A stretch of DNA of 26,258 nucleotides. Origin: Halanaerobium sp046541575. Lineage in GTDB: Bacteria; Bacillota; Halanaerobiia; Halanaerobiales; Halanaerobiaceae. Positions within the stretch are counted from its first letter, which is position 1; each line of letters opens with the position of its first letter. The stretch covers positions 1 to 26,258 of the forward strand of contig JBKHDA010000029.1 in the NCBI GenBank assembly GCA_046541575.1, read 5' to 3'. The notes beneath the pieces are model-generated. The model did not search any database. It was given only the letters and a program-made list of their open reading frames with translations, and had not been told where the DNA came from. Position numbers and translations under genes: made by a program. Positions 13,532 to 22,383 of the stretch are shown piece after piece.

Positions 13532-15073
13532 TTAGCTCAGGTTATTGAAATTTTCATTTAAAACTTTTTCGATCTCAGCTAAGGTCAGAGGTTTATAAAA
13601 ATAATAACCCTGTATCTGATCACAGTCTAAATCACTTACTATTTTAAGCTGCTCAGCAGTTTCAATTCCCTCAGCAACTACCTCCAGCTTCATTTTATGA
13701 GATAAATTAATGATAGAATCTATTAAAATCATATTTTTTTCATCATCTAATTTATCAATAAAAGATTTATCTATTTTAAGTGTATCAATTGGGAGTCTGG
13801 CTAAATAACTAAAAGATGAATAACCTATACCAAAATCATCAAGAGCAATTGAAAAACCTAGATTTTTTAGCTGTTCTAAAATCTGCAGTGGATTACCTCT
13901 GTTGTCCAGCAGTACATTTTCTGTTATTTCGAATTCTAATAATTTTTTATTAATCTGATAATATTGTTGTAGTTTTCTGATTTTTTCTATTTTATCACAG
14001 TCATAAAGTTCCATTGGTGATAAATTAACAGATACGCTTATTTGACTGTCATATTTTTGCTGCCATAATGAAAGCTGTTTGAACGCTTCCTCTAAAACCC
14101 AGTCACCAATTTCTCTGATTAATCCAGTTTCTTCGGCAAGTTTAATAAACTTACAAGGAGAAACCATCCCCAGAGTAGGGTGCTGCCAGCGAATTAAAGC
14201 CTCCAGGCTTGAGATTTTATGGTCTGAACTTCTCATCTTTGGCTGATAATATAATACAAATTCTTCTTTTTTTACTGCTGCCCTTAAGTCTCTCTTTAAA
14301 TTTTCTGATTCAAGTTTATCTTTAAACATCTGATGATTATAAATTTCAATACTTTTATTTTCTGAATCAGTTTTATTTGCTGCCAGCTGAGCTGCAGAAA
14401 TTAAAGTTTCTACATCCCCACCAGAAACAGGATAAGTTGAAATACCTATTTTTAGATCAACAAAATACTCAATTTTACCTCTGCTCCAGAATTCTTTAAT
14501 CAAATTCATTATTTTATCAGCTTTTTCTTTGATTTTAATATTTTTCTCCAGATTATCAAAAACTAAAATGAATTTATCATAATCATAACTGTAGAGATTA
14601 CAATTTTCATTTGCACAGATATCATATTTTAAAATCTTTGCTATTTTTTTAATCAAATCACTACCATGAGTATATCCTCTGATTTCTGTTAAATTATCAA
14701 TATTACTTAAGTTAAGGTAAAAAATTGAAAAATTGGTCTGTGATTTTTGACTTTGGCTGTTTTCAATTTTATCAAACAAATCATGATAAAGTGATCTTTT
14801 ATTAGGAAGTGAGGTCAGACTATCAAAATAAGCCTGTTGATAAAGTTTTTCCTCTTTCTCCGCTATCTCCTGCAGATTAGTTTGCAGGAGATAGTATAAG
14901 AAAAATCCTGTAACAGCAACAAATATAACACCTTTTACAGATTGAAAACTCTGATAAAAAGAAAGATCATCAAAGAAATATCCAGCCAGTGTGTCAGAAA
15001 ATAAAATCCAGAGTATACCAAAAACAAAATAATAAAGTACTATATTCTTGATTGGTCGAGAAATTTTTTTCAT
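13532..15073 (-). CDS. Membrane c-di-GMP phosphodiesterase (degenerate GGDEF + EAL)
   Basis: Two membrane spans (about 10-32 and 48-64) enclose a very short outside loop. A GGDEF-fold domain follows (80-245), retaining DSLTSLPNK but with its active site changed to DYDKF (164-168) in place of GGDEF, so it should not make c-di-GMP and may act as a GTP-sensing or structural domain. The EAL domain (about 260-505) keeps all expected catalytic residues: Glu291 in EAL, Asn350, Glu382, Asp412-Asp413 in DDFG, Lys433, Glu468 in EGIE and Gln488. It should hydrolyse c-di-GMP to pGpG. The ATG follows TAGGAGAG. It has its own strong promoter. No other c-di-GMP gene is nearby. Confidence 0.93.
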   Translation of the reverse strand: MKKISRPIKNIVLYYFVFGILWILFSDTLAGYFFDDLSFYQSFQSVKGVIFVAVTGFFLYYLLQTNLQEIAEKEEKLYQQAYFDSLTSLPNKRSLYHDLFDKIENSQSQKSQTNFSIFYLNLSNIDNLTEIRGYTHGSDLIKKIAKILKYDICANENCNLYSYDYDKFILVFDNLEKNIKIKEKADKIMNLIKEFWSRGKIEYFVDLKIGISTYPVSGGDVETLISAAQLAANKTDSENKSIEIYNHQMFKDKLESENLKRDLRAAVKKEEFVLYYQPKMRSSDHKISSLEALIRWQHPTLGMVSPCKFIKLAEETGLIREIGDWVLEEAFKQLSLWQQKYDSQISVSVNLSPMELYDCDKIEKIRKLQQYYQINKKLLEFEITENVLLDNRGNPLQILEQLKNLGFSIALDDFGIGYSSFSYLARLPIDTLKIDKSFIDKLDDEKNMILIDSIINLSHKMKLEVVAEGIETAEQLKIVSDLDCDQIQGYYFYKPLTLAEIEKVLNENFNNLS

Positions 15074-15170
15074 ATTTATCTCTCCTAATTATTAACTGAC
15101 TGGAAAAATCTTTAAAATTTAAGCTTCAGCTGGTATTATCTCTACCAAATTATTTAATTTTCTTAAATTA

Positions 15171-15200
15171 ATTATATCCTCTTTGAAAGTTATTAGTCAA
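15171..15200 (-). promoter_or_regulatory. Promoter of the EAL phosphodiesterase gene
   Basis: Leftward TTGACT (15195-15200), 18-nt spacer, perfect TATAAT (15171-15176). The leader of about 90 nt contains a short TGGTA/TACCA hairpin (15131-15147) but no c-di-GMP riboswitch core. Confidence 0.75.
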
Positions 15201-15248
15201 GATTAATAATAATAAATAAAATTACTATTTCTTCTTCTAATTAGACAT

Positions 15249-15276
15249 AAAAAAAATACATCCTAAGAGATGTATT
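15249..15276 (-). terminator. Terminator of the tRNA operon
   Basis: AATACATC pairs with GATGTATT (8 bp, 6-nt loop), followed leftward by eight T, 3 nt after the tRNA-His CCA. Confidence 0.9.
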
Positions 15277-15279
15277 AAA

Positions 15280-15357
15280 TGGGGTGGATGATGGGGCTTG
15301 AACCCACGGCCTCAGGAGCCACAATCCTGCGCTCTAGCCAACTGAGCTACATCCACC
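15280..15357 (-). tRNA. tRNA-His (GUG anticodon)
   Basis: The anticodon stem CAGGA/TCCTG encloses TTGTGGC, anticodon GTG. The extra G at position -1 that is diagnostic of tRNA-His is encoded and pairs with C73; CCA is encoded (15280-15282). Last of a four-tRNA run. Confidence 0.97.
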
Positions 15358-15381
15358 ATATTTGGTTTTTTGAGTTTTAAA

Positions 15382-15459
15382 TGGCGCGCCCGACAGGATT
15401 CGAACCTGTGGCCTACGGATTAGAAGTCCGTTGCTCTATCCGGGCTGAGCTACGGGCGC
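15382..15459 (-). tRNA. tRNA-Arg (UCU anticodon)
   Basis: Acceptor GCGCCCG/CGGGCGC, discriminator G, encoded CCA. The anticodon stem CGGAC/CCGTA-side region encloses TTCTAAT, anticodon TCT, reading AGA/AGG. The T-arm CAGGTTCGAATCCTG is canonical. Confidence 0.96.
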
Positions 15460-15465
15460 ATAAAA

Positions 15466-15542
<77 letters not shown>

Positions 15543-15566
15543 TCAAAAATTTACTATAATTTAAAA

Positions 15567-15643
15567 TGGTCGGAGCGAAAGGATTTGAACCTTCGACCCC
15601 CTGCTCCCAAAGCAGGTGCGCTACCAAACTGCGCCACGCTCCG
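15567..15643 (-). tRNA. tRNA-Pro (UGG anticodon)
   Basis: Acceptor CGGAGCG/CGCTCCG, discriminator A, encoded CCA. The anticodon stem CCTGC/GCAGG encloses TTTGGGA, anticodon TGG. First gene of the Pro-Gly-Arg-His operon. Confidence 0.97.
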
Positions 15644-15694
15644 ACGTGTTTTGTGCCGCAAAAATCGATAACTTTTTTCGCGACGACAATTAAT

Positions 15695-15723
15695 AGTATA
15701 TAGTAAATGCCGCTTTCGGTCAA
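15695..15723 (-). promoter_or_regulatory. Promoter of the tRNA operon
   Basis: Leftward TTGACC (15718-15723), 17-nt spacer, TATACT (15695-15700). One mismatch in each hexamer. The -35 coincides with the loop of the hairpin at 15708-15737. Confidence 0.85.
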
Positions 15724-15737
15724 AGAAGAAAACGGCA
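15708..15737 (-). terminator. Hairpin after rdgB, likely terminator of the nine-gene unit
   Basis: Leftward RNA TGCCGTTTTC pairs with GAAAGCGGCA (10 bp including one U-G) around a 10-nt loop, 42 nt past the rdgB stop. The trailing T tract is short (TTTACT), so efficiency is uncertain. Confidence 0.55.
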
Positions 15738-15779
15738 CTTATTTGCTTTTAAAATATTTTAAATACCTAATACTTTAAT

Positions 15780-16382
15780 TTAATAGTTATAGCTCGCTTT
15801 TATTGCTCTTTTCATTTTTTGTAAAGCTCGGCCCCGGTGGCTGATTTTATTCTTTTCTGACTGGCTTATCTGGGCCATTGTCTTATCATATTCGGGCAGA
15901 TAGAATATAGGGTCATAGCCAAAACCATTTTCTCCAGCAGGCTCTTGAGCTATAATTCCTTCACATCTTCCCTCTACAGTAATTTCTATATTTTTAAAGG
16001 GGTCTACAAGAGCAATTACTGAAACAAAGGCTGCTTTTCTTTCCGCTTCCGGCTGTCCCTCTAAAAGTTTTAAGATTTTTAGATATTTTTCCCTGTCATT
16101 TAAATCCTCTCCACCAAATCGAGCTGAGTAAATACCAGGAGCTCCATTTAAATAATCAACCGAAAGCCCTGAATCATCAGCAAGTACAACCTCATTTAAC
16201 TCTTCAGCCCGCTGCCTGGCCTTCTTGAGAGCATTTTCTTTATAGCTTTCACCATCTTCTATAACCTCAGGCAGTTCAAGTTCTGAATCCAGTCCCTCAA
16301 ATTTAAGATCTAAATCAGCAAAAAAAGCTTTAATCTCTTCGATTTTATGTTGATTTCCACTACCAATAATTATTTTTTTCAT
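15780..16382 (-). CDS. rdgB: XTP/dITP diphosphatase (RdgB/HAM1 family)
   Basis: Hydrolyses non-canonical purine triphosphates (XTP, ITP, dITP) to monophosphates, keeping them out of nucleic acids. Family motifs are in order: GSGNQHK near the N-terminus, LADDSGLSVD with the catalytic Asp, GAPGIYSARFGG, GFGYDPIF, and the C-terminal ISHRGRAL. The length is about 200 aa, as usual. The longest frame starts at TTG 16394, but GGTGAG overlaps the rph stop and suits the ATG at 16382, which I prefer; the start is then 1 nt past the rph stop. It is the last gene of the unit and the rph-rdgB pair is common in Firmicutes. Confidence 0.96.
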   Translation of the reverse strand: MKKIIIGSGNQHKIEEIKAFFADLDLKFEGLDSELELPEVIEDGESYKENALKKARQRAEELNEVVLADDSGLSVDYLNGAPGIYSARFGGEDLNDREKYLKILKLLEGQPEAERKAAFVSVIALVDPFKNIEITVEGRCEGIIAQEPAGENGFGYDPIFYLPEYDKTMAQISQSEKNKISHRGRALQKMKRAIKASYNY

Positions 16383-16383
16383 C

Positions 16384-17103
16384 TTACTCACCAACCAGGG
16401 CCAGCTTTTGTTCCTCGATAAGTTCTAAAATTCCTTTTTCCGCCAGATCATATAATTGATCCAGTTCTTTTCTGCTAAAAGGATGTTCTTCAGCAGTACC
16501 CTGAATTTCTATGATTTCTCCTGCTTCAGTCATCGCAATATTCATATCTACCTGAGCTTTAAAATCTTCTTCATAGCAGAGGTCCAGCATCGGTGTTCCA
16601 TCAACTATACCAACACTGGTAGCTGCCATAAATCCATGCAGAGGGTTTTCATCTAATTTACCTTCATCAAGCATAAAATTAATTGCATCTACCAGAGCAA
16701 CATAAGCTCCTGTAATTGAGGCAGTCCTTGTACCACCATCAGCCTGCAGCACATCACAGTCAACCCAGATTGTTCTTTCTCCCATTTTATCAAGATCAAT
16801 AATTGCTCTCAAACTTCTACCGATCAAACGCTGAATCTCCTGAGTCCTGCCGCTCAATTTCCTTTTTGCAGCTTCTCTAATATTTCTATCCTGAGTTGCC
16901 CTCGGCAGTAAAGAATACTCTGCAGTCAGCCAGCCTTTATTCTGGCCTCTTAAAAAATAAGGAACACTATCTTCGATAGACACATTACATAATACCATGG
17001 TGTCACCAGTCTCTACCAGTACTGAACCTTCGGCATATTTGGTATAGTTTCTTGTTATCTCCACATCTCTTAATTGATTAATTTCTCTTCCATCAGTTCG
17101 CAT
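16384..17103 (-). CDS. rph: Ribonuclease PH
   Basis: A phosphorolytic 3'-5' exoribonuclease that trims tRNA 3' ends, forming a hexameric ring. The sequence begins MRTDGRE and carries RGWLTAEYSLLP-like KGWLTAEYSLLPRATQ, RKLSGRTQEIQRLIGRSLR, the phosphate-site DVLQADGGTRTASITGAY and a C-terminal FSRKELDQL. The length of 239 aa is typical and complete. The ATG follows GGGAGG with a rather long spacer (10 nt). It lies 23 nt after murI and 1 nt before rdgB. All four tRNAs just downstream already encode CCA, so trimming by this enzyme must stop at CCA. Confidence 0.97.
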   Translation of the reverse strand: MRTDGREINQLRDVEITRNYTKYAEGSVLVETGDTMVLCNVSIEDSVPYFLRGQNKGWLTAEYSLLPRATQDRNIREAAKRKLSGRTQEIQRLIGRSLRAIIDLDKMGERTIWVDCDVLQADGGTRTASITGAYVALVDAINFMLDEGKLDENPLHGFMAATSVGIVDGTPMLDLCYEEDFKAQVDMNIAMTEAGEIIEIQGTAEEHPFSRKELDQLYDLAEKGILELIEEQKLALVGE

Positions 17104-17126
17104 TATATATTTTCCTCCCGGTTTTG

Positions 17127-17957
17127 TTAATGGCTAAATATATTTTCTTCTGTAAACTTTAAAGCTTCCAGACCTAAAAATCTACGTCCATGTTCTAAAA
17201 ATCGTCTTGAAATTCTTTCCTGATCACTCACTATAAATTTATGTTCAGGCGTCTCAGCTGCTGTACTTTTCAGTAAATTTATCTCAACTAATTTGTTTTT
17301 AACTTCAACTGCCATTTCGTGAGCTGGATTTATCAGCTCAACATTCTCTCCCATGATTTCTGCCAATAAAGGTGTTAAATAAGGAAAATGAGTGCAGCCC
17401 AGAATTAAAGAATCAACTTCCGCTTCTATTAAAGCTGAAAGATAATTGCGGGCTGTTTTTTCAACTTCAACCCCATCAAATTTGCCTTCTTCTACTAAAT
17501 CTACAAACTTAGGACAGGCTTTAGCATAAAGTTCAGCCTCATTATTTAGATTTAAAATTGCATTTTGATAAGCAGAGCTATTGACTGTACCTTCTGTGCC
17601 AATCACTGCTATTTTTTGCTGATCACTTATTTCTACCGCTTTAGCTGCAGCACTTTTTATCATGCCAAAAATCGGTATTTCAAATTTTTCCTGCACATAA
17701 TCTAAGGCTGCCGAGGTAGCTGTATTACAGGCAATAACAACTGCCTTAACATTTTTTTCTCTGATTAAATAATTTATAATTTTTTCTGCATATTCCCTGA
17801 CTAAATTTAGATCTTTTGGACCATAGGGAAGATGAAGTGTATCACCATAATAAATAATATCTTCTCCCGGCAGCAGTCTAAAAATTTCTCGAGCAACTGT
17901 CAGGCCTCCAACACCTGAATCCAGCAGCCCAATTGCTCTATTTGTATCTTCCAACAA
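17127..17957 (-). CDS. murI: Glutamate racemase
   Basis: Converts L- to D-glutamate for peptidoglycan stem peptides by a cofactor-free two-base mechanism. The two catalytic cysteines are in IACNTATS (Cys79) and LGCTHFPY (Cys190), and GLLDSGVGG with the essential Asp is at the start (numbering from the TTG at 17963). YYGDTLHLPYG is also present. AGGAG sits only 1-2 nt before the TTG at 17963 but 6 nt before the TTG at 17957, which I take as the start (276 aa). It follows the amidase and GerMN genes, consistent with a cell-wall theme, and is followed by rph. Confidence 0.97.
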   Translation of the reverse strand: MLEDTNRAIGLLDSGVGGLTVAREIFRLLPGEDIIYYGDTLHLPYGPKDLNLVREYAEKIINYLIREKNVKAVVIACNTATSAALDYVQEKFEIPIFGMIKSAAAKAVEISDQQKIAVIGTEGTVNSSAYQNAILNLNNEAELYAKACPKFVDLVEEGKFDGVEVEKTARNYLSALIEAEVDSLILGCTHFPYLTPLLAEIMGENVELINPAHEMAVEVKNKLVEINLLKSTAAETPEHKFIVSDQERISRRFLEHGRRFLGLEALKFTEENIFSH

Positions 17958-17978
17958 AACCAACTCCTATTTATTTAA

Positions 17979-18518
17979 TTAACCACCCTCAGTTAGTTTC
18001 TGATTGTACATCAAAGGCTTAGTTAAGTCAAGATGACCAGCCAGACTTTCAACTTCTTCTCCTTCAATCAATATTTTTACGCTTTCTAACTCAGCCAGTG
18101 CTGTATAAGAATTTACAATAGAGTATACTGTCATTGATTCCCCTGCGCTTCCTCCCCAGTGATTATCCCTAAAAGCTTGATTAAAATTTAAAATAATTAG
18201 TTCATCTTCCAGTTGATAATCAAGCAGTTTGCTGCCTTCGGGAATTGTAGCAACAAGTTCTTCACTTTCCGGACCTGCCTTAAGTTCATCAAAAATCTGT
18301 AAATACCGATCTTCATCTTCAGTTAAAGTTCTATCTTCGGCCCTCAGATAATTTGCATCAGCAGTAGAAAAATATACTTCAATTTTTTTTCCTGTAAAAT
18401 TATTATTATAAAAGAGAAAGAAAAGGTAGAGCACCGCTGCTGTAAGCAGTAATATCCTTAAAATCAGCAGCAGTTTTCTTTTTTGAGCAGAATTAATTTT
18501 TTTCAGTTTTAAGGCCAT
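17979..18518 (-). CDS. GerMN-domain membrane-anchored protein
   Basis: A 179-aa protein with a basic N-terminus, one membrane span (about 15-36) and an extracytoplasmic GerMN domain (about 85-165): PEGSKLLDYQLEDELIILNF, then GSAGESMTVYSIVNSYTAL and VKILIEGEEV. GerMN domains are found in the spore protein GerM and in envelope lipoproteins, often beside N-acetylmuramoyl-L-alanine amidases, as here. A direct catalytic role is not established. The longer frame begins at 18560 inside the amidase gene, but GGAGGTAACTAAT precedes the ATG at 18518, so the start is 1 nt after the amidase stop, with the ribosome site inside the last amidase codons. Confidence 0.85.
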   Translation of the reverse strand: MALKLKKINSAQKRKLLLILRILLLTAAVLYLFFLFYNNNFTGKKIEVYFSTADANYLRAEDRTLTEDEDRYLQIFDELKAGPESEELVATIPEGSKLLDYQLEDELIILNFNQAFRDNHWGGSAGESMTVYSIVNSYTALAELESVKILIEGEEVESLAGHLDLTKPLMYNQKLTEGG

Positions 18519-18519
18519 A

Positions 18520-20775
18520 TTAGTTACCTCCGTTCTCTTCCAGGTAATCAAGAATTCCATCTACTATAAGAGAAGCTGCCTGATGCTGAAAATCTTTAGT
18601 TTTAAGCAGCTTTTCTTCTTTTTCATTACTCAAAAAGGCCACTTCAACTAGAGCAGAAGGCATTTCGGTATATTTTATGACATAAAAATTACTCTCTTTT
18701 ATTCCACGATCGAAAATATCCAGCCCTCGACCCAATTTATCATGTATTTTTTCTGCTAAAAATCGATTCTGATCATCTTCGTTTTGATTATAATATGTTT
18801 CCACACCACTAGTTTGTGACTTATTAAAAGAGTTAGCATGAATACTTACAAAAAGATCTGCCTCCCTGTCATTAGCAAATTTAACTCGCTGTTGTAAAGA
18901 ATGAAATTCATCTTTTTCTCTGGTTAAAAGCACTTCCTGTTCATTATCAGCTAAGATACTCGCAATCTCCTTAGCAATTGCAAGATTAGGAATTTTCTCC
19001 TCCAGTCCAGTCACTCCAATCGCTCCCGGATCAAAACCTCCGTGTCCGGCATCAACGATAATCAGATGACTTCCAATCTCTTTTTCTTCTTCCATTTCCT
19101 CATTTAAATAATCTTTTGCCAGAGCTATTTTTATACCATGCTGATCCTGATAACTTTCAACCTCATGACTGTAGTAATCATTCAATTCAAATACAAGTCT
19201 GGTTACCTTTTTATCTTCCAGCTGATAATTACTGCTCCTGATATCTTTAATTAAAGAACTTTTTTCAATCGTATCTAATTTTTCTAAATTGTTTAAAGTA
19301 TTTTTAAAATCAACAACTATTCGATCTGGATAATTAAATTTCTTAACTTCATAATCAGCTTTACTGTCCATTAAAATATTGAGATATTGATAGTCTTCAT
19401 TATCCTCTGTTTTAATTTCGGAAAATTTATTTTTTAAATTAACAGTATAATGATATTTACCATCTCTCTGCTCTTCAAACCAGTCATAACCAGTAAGCTC
19501 TTCCAGATCAGCTACAATTCGAACTGTCTGGTCATCAAATCTGGCAGTCCTCAAATTTTTGATTAAAGAATTATTAACTTCTATTTTATCCTGGACACCA
19601 CTACCACGATTAACATGATAAAGGTTCATCACCAGGCGTGGAGGGGATTCAAGTAAAAATAGATCAGGGTTTAAAGCCGAAGAAGAAGAAAAACTAAAAC
19701 TACCATTTTCATATTCTAAATCAGTAATATCTGATCGCTCCCCGGGTCTAAAGCTGAGAATATTATTTCTTTCTTTTTCTAATGGTTTAAAGATATCACC
19801 ATTGGCCATAGTGGCTTCTATTCGCAAAATAACCGGATCTAAGTCATGCTGAGTTACTTCTATATCTTTAATCAGGGGATGATCTTCAATATCCAGATCA
19901 AAATTACCAATTACTACTGATGGAATATCAATAATCATCTTTTTGCTGTCAGAAATATATTTAGTTTTTGCTTCAGGTATTTCTCCAGTTGCCTCTACAC
20001 TTAAAATATCGTCTTCATTAATCCTGATATCTTTAATCTGCGGCAGAAAACTCAATACCAGTGAATCATCATGTTCGTAAACTCCCCCATCAATCTGAAA
20101 AGGAATCGGTGTCCGGCTTTTTATTATAAGACGCAAAAGTGCTTTATCAGGAACATTTTCCACTTTCAAATAATAATTATTATTTGAAATGTTATCACTA
20201 AATTCCTGATCAATTTCTGCCTTATCAATTTCTATGGTGATTTCACTTCCATCTTCACTATGTAAAACTCTGTAAGGGGTAATCTCATCCATATTGATCT
20301 GCAGCTGATTACCATCTTCCTGCCATGATACATCATTAATAGTTGTTTCTGGTTGAAAAATATAAAGTTCTTCCTTATCTCTCTGATATTCAAGTAGATA
20401 TCCAAATGCTTCTATCGATTTTGCCAGCGGAATATAGGCCTCATTATCAACAAGCTGCAGACCGGCTTTAGTCCTCAGAGCGTCATTACCAATTTGAATA
20501 TAATTACTCCGGGCCATAATCTTGATATTAACGTCCTGTGATTCCATTTCCAGTGATTTTAAAGCGGGTCTCCAGGTTAAATCTGCATCCAGCAGCTCTG
20601 CTAAATCTCGGGCTCTAATTAAAAGCTCACCTTCTCGTCTGGCAGTTTTTATCTCAGAAGTAATGTCCTCACCATTAAAATAAATTGTATTTTGAGCAGC
20701 TGCCTGATGATTAAAAATAAATAAAAATATAAATGCTATTAAAACTATTATTCTGTATTTTTTGAACTCTGACAA
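18520..20775 (-). CDS. Secreted N-acetylmuramoyl-L-alanine amidase with AMIN repeats
   Basis: A 751-aa exported cell-wall hydrolase. It has a signal peptide (about 1-27, ending AAA-Q), a copper-amine-oxidase-N-like domain (about 28-147) as often seen in Firmicute envelope proteins, several AMIN-like beta-rich modules (about 150-545) expected to bind peptidoglycan or other wall polymers, and an amidase_3 domain (569-751). Zinc ligands are His578 (DAGHGG), Glu592 and His646 (SIHANS); the catalytic Glu is Glu711 (LVEVAFLSN). It cleaves the bond between MurNAc and the stem peptide. The start is TTG behind AAAGGAGGGG. It follows the histidine kinase by 18 nt and overlaps functionally with GerMN and murI. 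No SH3 or LysM domain is visible. Confidence 0.95.
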   Translation of the reverse strand: MSEFKKYRIIVLIAFIFLFIFNHQAAAQNTIYFNGEDITSEIKTARREGELLIRARDLAELLDADLTWRPALKSLEMESQDVNIKIMARSNYIQIGNDALRTKAGLQLVDNEAYIPLAKSIEAFGYLLEYQRDKEELYIFQPETTINDVSWQEDGNQLQINMDEITPYRVLHSEDGSEITIEIDKAEIDQEFSDNISNNNYYLKVENVPDKALLRLIIKSRTPIPFQIDGGVYEHDDSLVLSFLPQIKDIRINEDDILSVEATGEIPEAKTKYISDSKKMIIDIPSVVIGNFDLDIEDHPLIKDIEVTQHDLDPVILRIEATMANGDIFKPLEKERNNILSFRPGERSDITDLEYENGSFSFSSSSALNPDLFLLESPPRLVMNLYHVNRGSGVQDKIEVNNSLIKNLRTARFDDQTVRIVADLEELTGYDWFEEQRDGKYHYTVNLKNKFSEIKTEDNEDYQYLNILMDSKADYEVKKFNYPDRIVVDFKNTLNNLEKLDTIEKSSLIKDIRSSNYQLEDKKVTRLVFELNDYYSHEVESYQDQHGIKIALAKDYLNEEMEEEKEIGSHLIIVDAGHGGFDPGAIGVTGLEEKIPNLAIAKEIASILADNEQEVLLTREKDEFHSLQQRVKFANDREADLFVSIHANSFNKSQTSGVETYYNQNEDDQNRFLAEKIHDKLGRGLDIFDRGIKESNFYVIKYTEMPSALVEVAFLSNEKEEKLLKTKDFQHQAASLIVDGILDYLEENGGN

Positions 20776-20793
20776 GAAAACCCCTCCTTTCTG

Positions 20794-22362
20794 CTAAATA
20801 TTATTAATATCACTAAATTCGAGCTCTACTTTGTTTATTAAACTATCCGCAGAATAACTTTCCGCCTCTACGGTTTTTTGATCAATAGTTTGAGCAGGCA
20901 GATAAACACTAAATTTACTGTAAATTCCATAAATACTGTCTAAGCTTATCTTACCTCCATGCATCTCTACAATTGATTTAACCAGTGAGAGACCAATACC
21001 ACTGCCTTCTCTTTTTTTGTTAAAACTCTGATCAACCTGTCTAAACTGTTCAAAAATTATATCCTGGTTTTCCTTTTTAATTCCTATTCCTGTATCTCTA
21101 ACAGAAATTTTTATCTGCTCATCTATTTTATTTATTCTCAATAAAATTTCATCTCCTTCGGCAGTAAATTTAACAGCATTTGAAATTAGATTTAAAATTA
21201 CTCTTTCAATATTAAAAGGGTCACAGGCTATAATTTCCGAATCTAATTCACTTTCAAAACGAAAATTTCTATTTTTAGCTTCTAAATAATCGCCAGTGCT
21301 GTCTACTACTGATTTTACAAGTTCTATAATATCAAAATTTCCTCTATGCAGCTGAAAAGTATTAACATCAATTTTTGTAATATCTATTAAATTATTTACA
21401 AGCCTCAAAAGTCGAAATCCATTATTTTTTATTGAGGAAAGATATTTATCAAATTGAACTTTATCATCACCCAGTTCATTCTGCAGCTTGTATTCCAAAA
21501 GCTGCAGGCTTGAAAATATTAAATTTAATGGGGTTTTTAATTCATGAGAAATATTGGCAAAAAATTGAGTCCTTAACTCACTGTATTTTAATTCTTCCTG
21601 CTGATTTTCTATTCTTTTTTGAATTTCAATCTTATCACTTATATCCTGAGCAATGGAAATAATTTCTAAAATTTTATCATCTCTATCTTTAATTAAAGCT
21701 GTATTCCATTCACAGTACAGCTCACTTCCATCTTTAGCAATATTTTTATTAATATTATAACTTTCTTTACCTTCAAAAACATTTTCTATAACTTCTGTAA
21801 TCTCAGAATAAGAATCATCAGCTACTATTAAATTGAAATTTTCATTTATTACTTCTTCTTTCTGCCAGCCAAAGATTTCTGCAGCTTTATCATTCCAGTC
21901 AATTATATTTGTATCTCGATCTGAAACAACAAAAGCTAAAGGTGCTTTCTTAAAAATACTTCTGTATCTTTTTTTGGTTCTATAGAACCTCTTTTCTTTT
22001 TCCAGTTCTTCAGTTATATCTTCAGCCAGACATAGCAAATAATCTATTTCACCCTGCTGATTATGATGGGGAATAGTATCAACCTCAATTATCCTTAATT
22101 CATTATTGACTTCAATTTCCATATTAGCTGTTCTTCTGATTCCATCTTCAAATATTTTTTCATTAAATTTTTTTACTTCCTTAACCTCTTTTTGATCTAA
22201 TATATATGAAAGCGGCTGACCTTTTAATTCAGAACGCTTACAAGAACAAAAATCAGCCATTTGTTGATTAACTTCTCCAAAATGAGTGGGATCAGTAAAA
22301 ATATAAGCTATTTTTTTTAAATTATTGAACAGAAACTCAAAGCGAGGTGTAATTTTTTGCAT
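20794..22362 (-). CDS. Soluble PAS-domain sensor histidine kinase
   Basis: There are no membrane spans. Two PAS folds (about 8-118 and 132-245, the second with FGWQKEEVINENF and a PAC-like tail) are followed by a helix, HisKA with phospho-acceptor His273 in NISHELKTPLN, and HATPase_c with N-box NLISNAVKF (391-399), G1 DTGIGI (423-428), F-box FEQFRQVDQS and G2 GSGIGLSL (453-460). A tail of about 35 residues follows. A hydrophilic, C-containing motif CSCKR (39-43) lies in the first PAS; a redox or metal role is possible. No response regulator is in the window, so it is an orphan here, although encoded between an ABC exporter and a wall amidase. ATG after GGGAGGT. Confidence 0.95.
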   Translation of the reverse strand: MQKITPRFEFLFNNLKKIAYIFTDPTHFGEVNQQMADFCSCKRSELKGQPLSYILDQKEVKEVKKFNEKIFEDGIRRTANMEIEVNNELRIIEVDTIPHHNQQGEIDYLLCLAEDITEELEKEKRFYRTKKRYRSIFKKAPLAFVVSDRDTNIIDWNDKAAEIFGWQKEEVINENFNLIVADDSYSEITEVIENVFEGKESYNINKNIAKDGSELYCEWNTALIKDRDDKILEIISIAQDISDKIEIQKRIENQQEELKYSELRTQFFANISHELKTPLNLIFSSLQLLEYKLQNELGDDKVQFDKYLSSIKNNGFRLLRLVNNLIDITKIDVNTFQLHRGNFDIIELVKSVVDSTGDYLEAKNRNFRFESELDSEIIACDPFNIERVILNLISNAVKFTAEGDEILLRINKIDEQIKISVRDTGIGIKKENQDIIFEQFRQVDQSFNKKREGSGIGLSLVKSIVEMHGGKISLDSIYGIYSKFSVYLPAQTIDQKTVEAESYSADSLINKVELEFSDINNI

Positions 22363-22383
22363 TTTATACCTCCCAAATCAATA

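Noticed and set aside
15074..15170. c-di-GMP riboswitch in the leader of the EAL gene
   Set aside because: No GEMM core sequence or P1/P2 arrangement; only a 5-bp TGGTA/TACCA hairpin.
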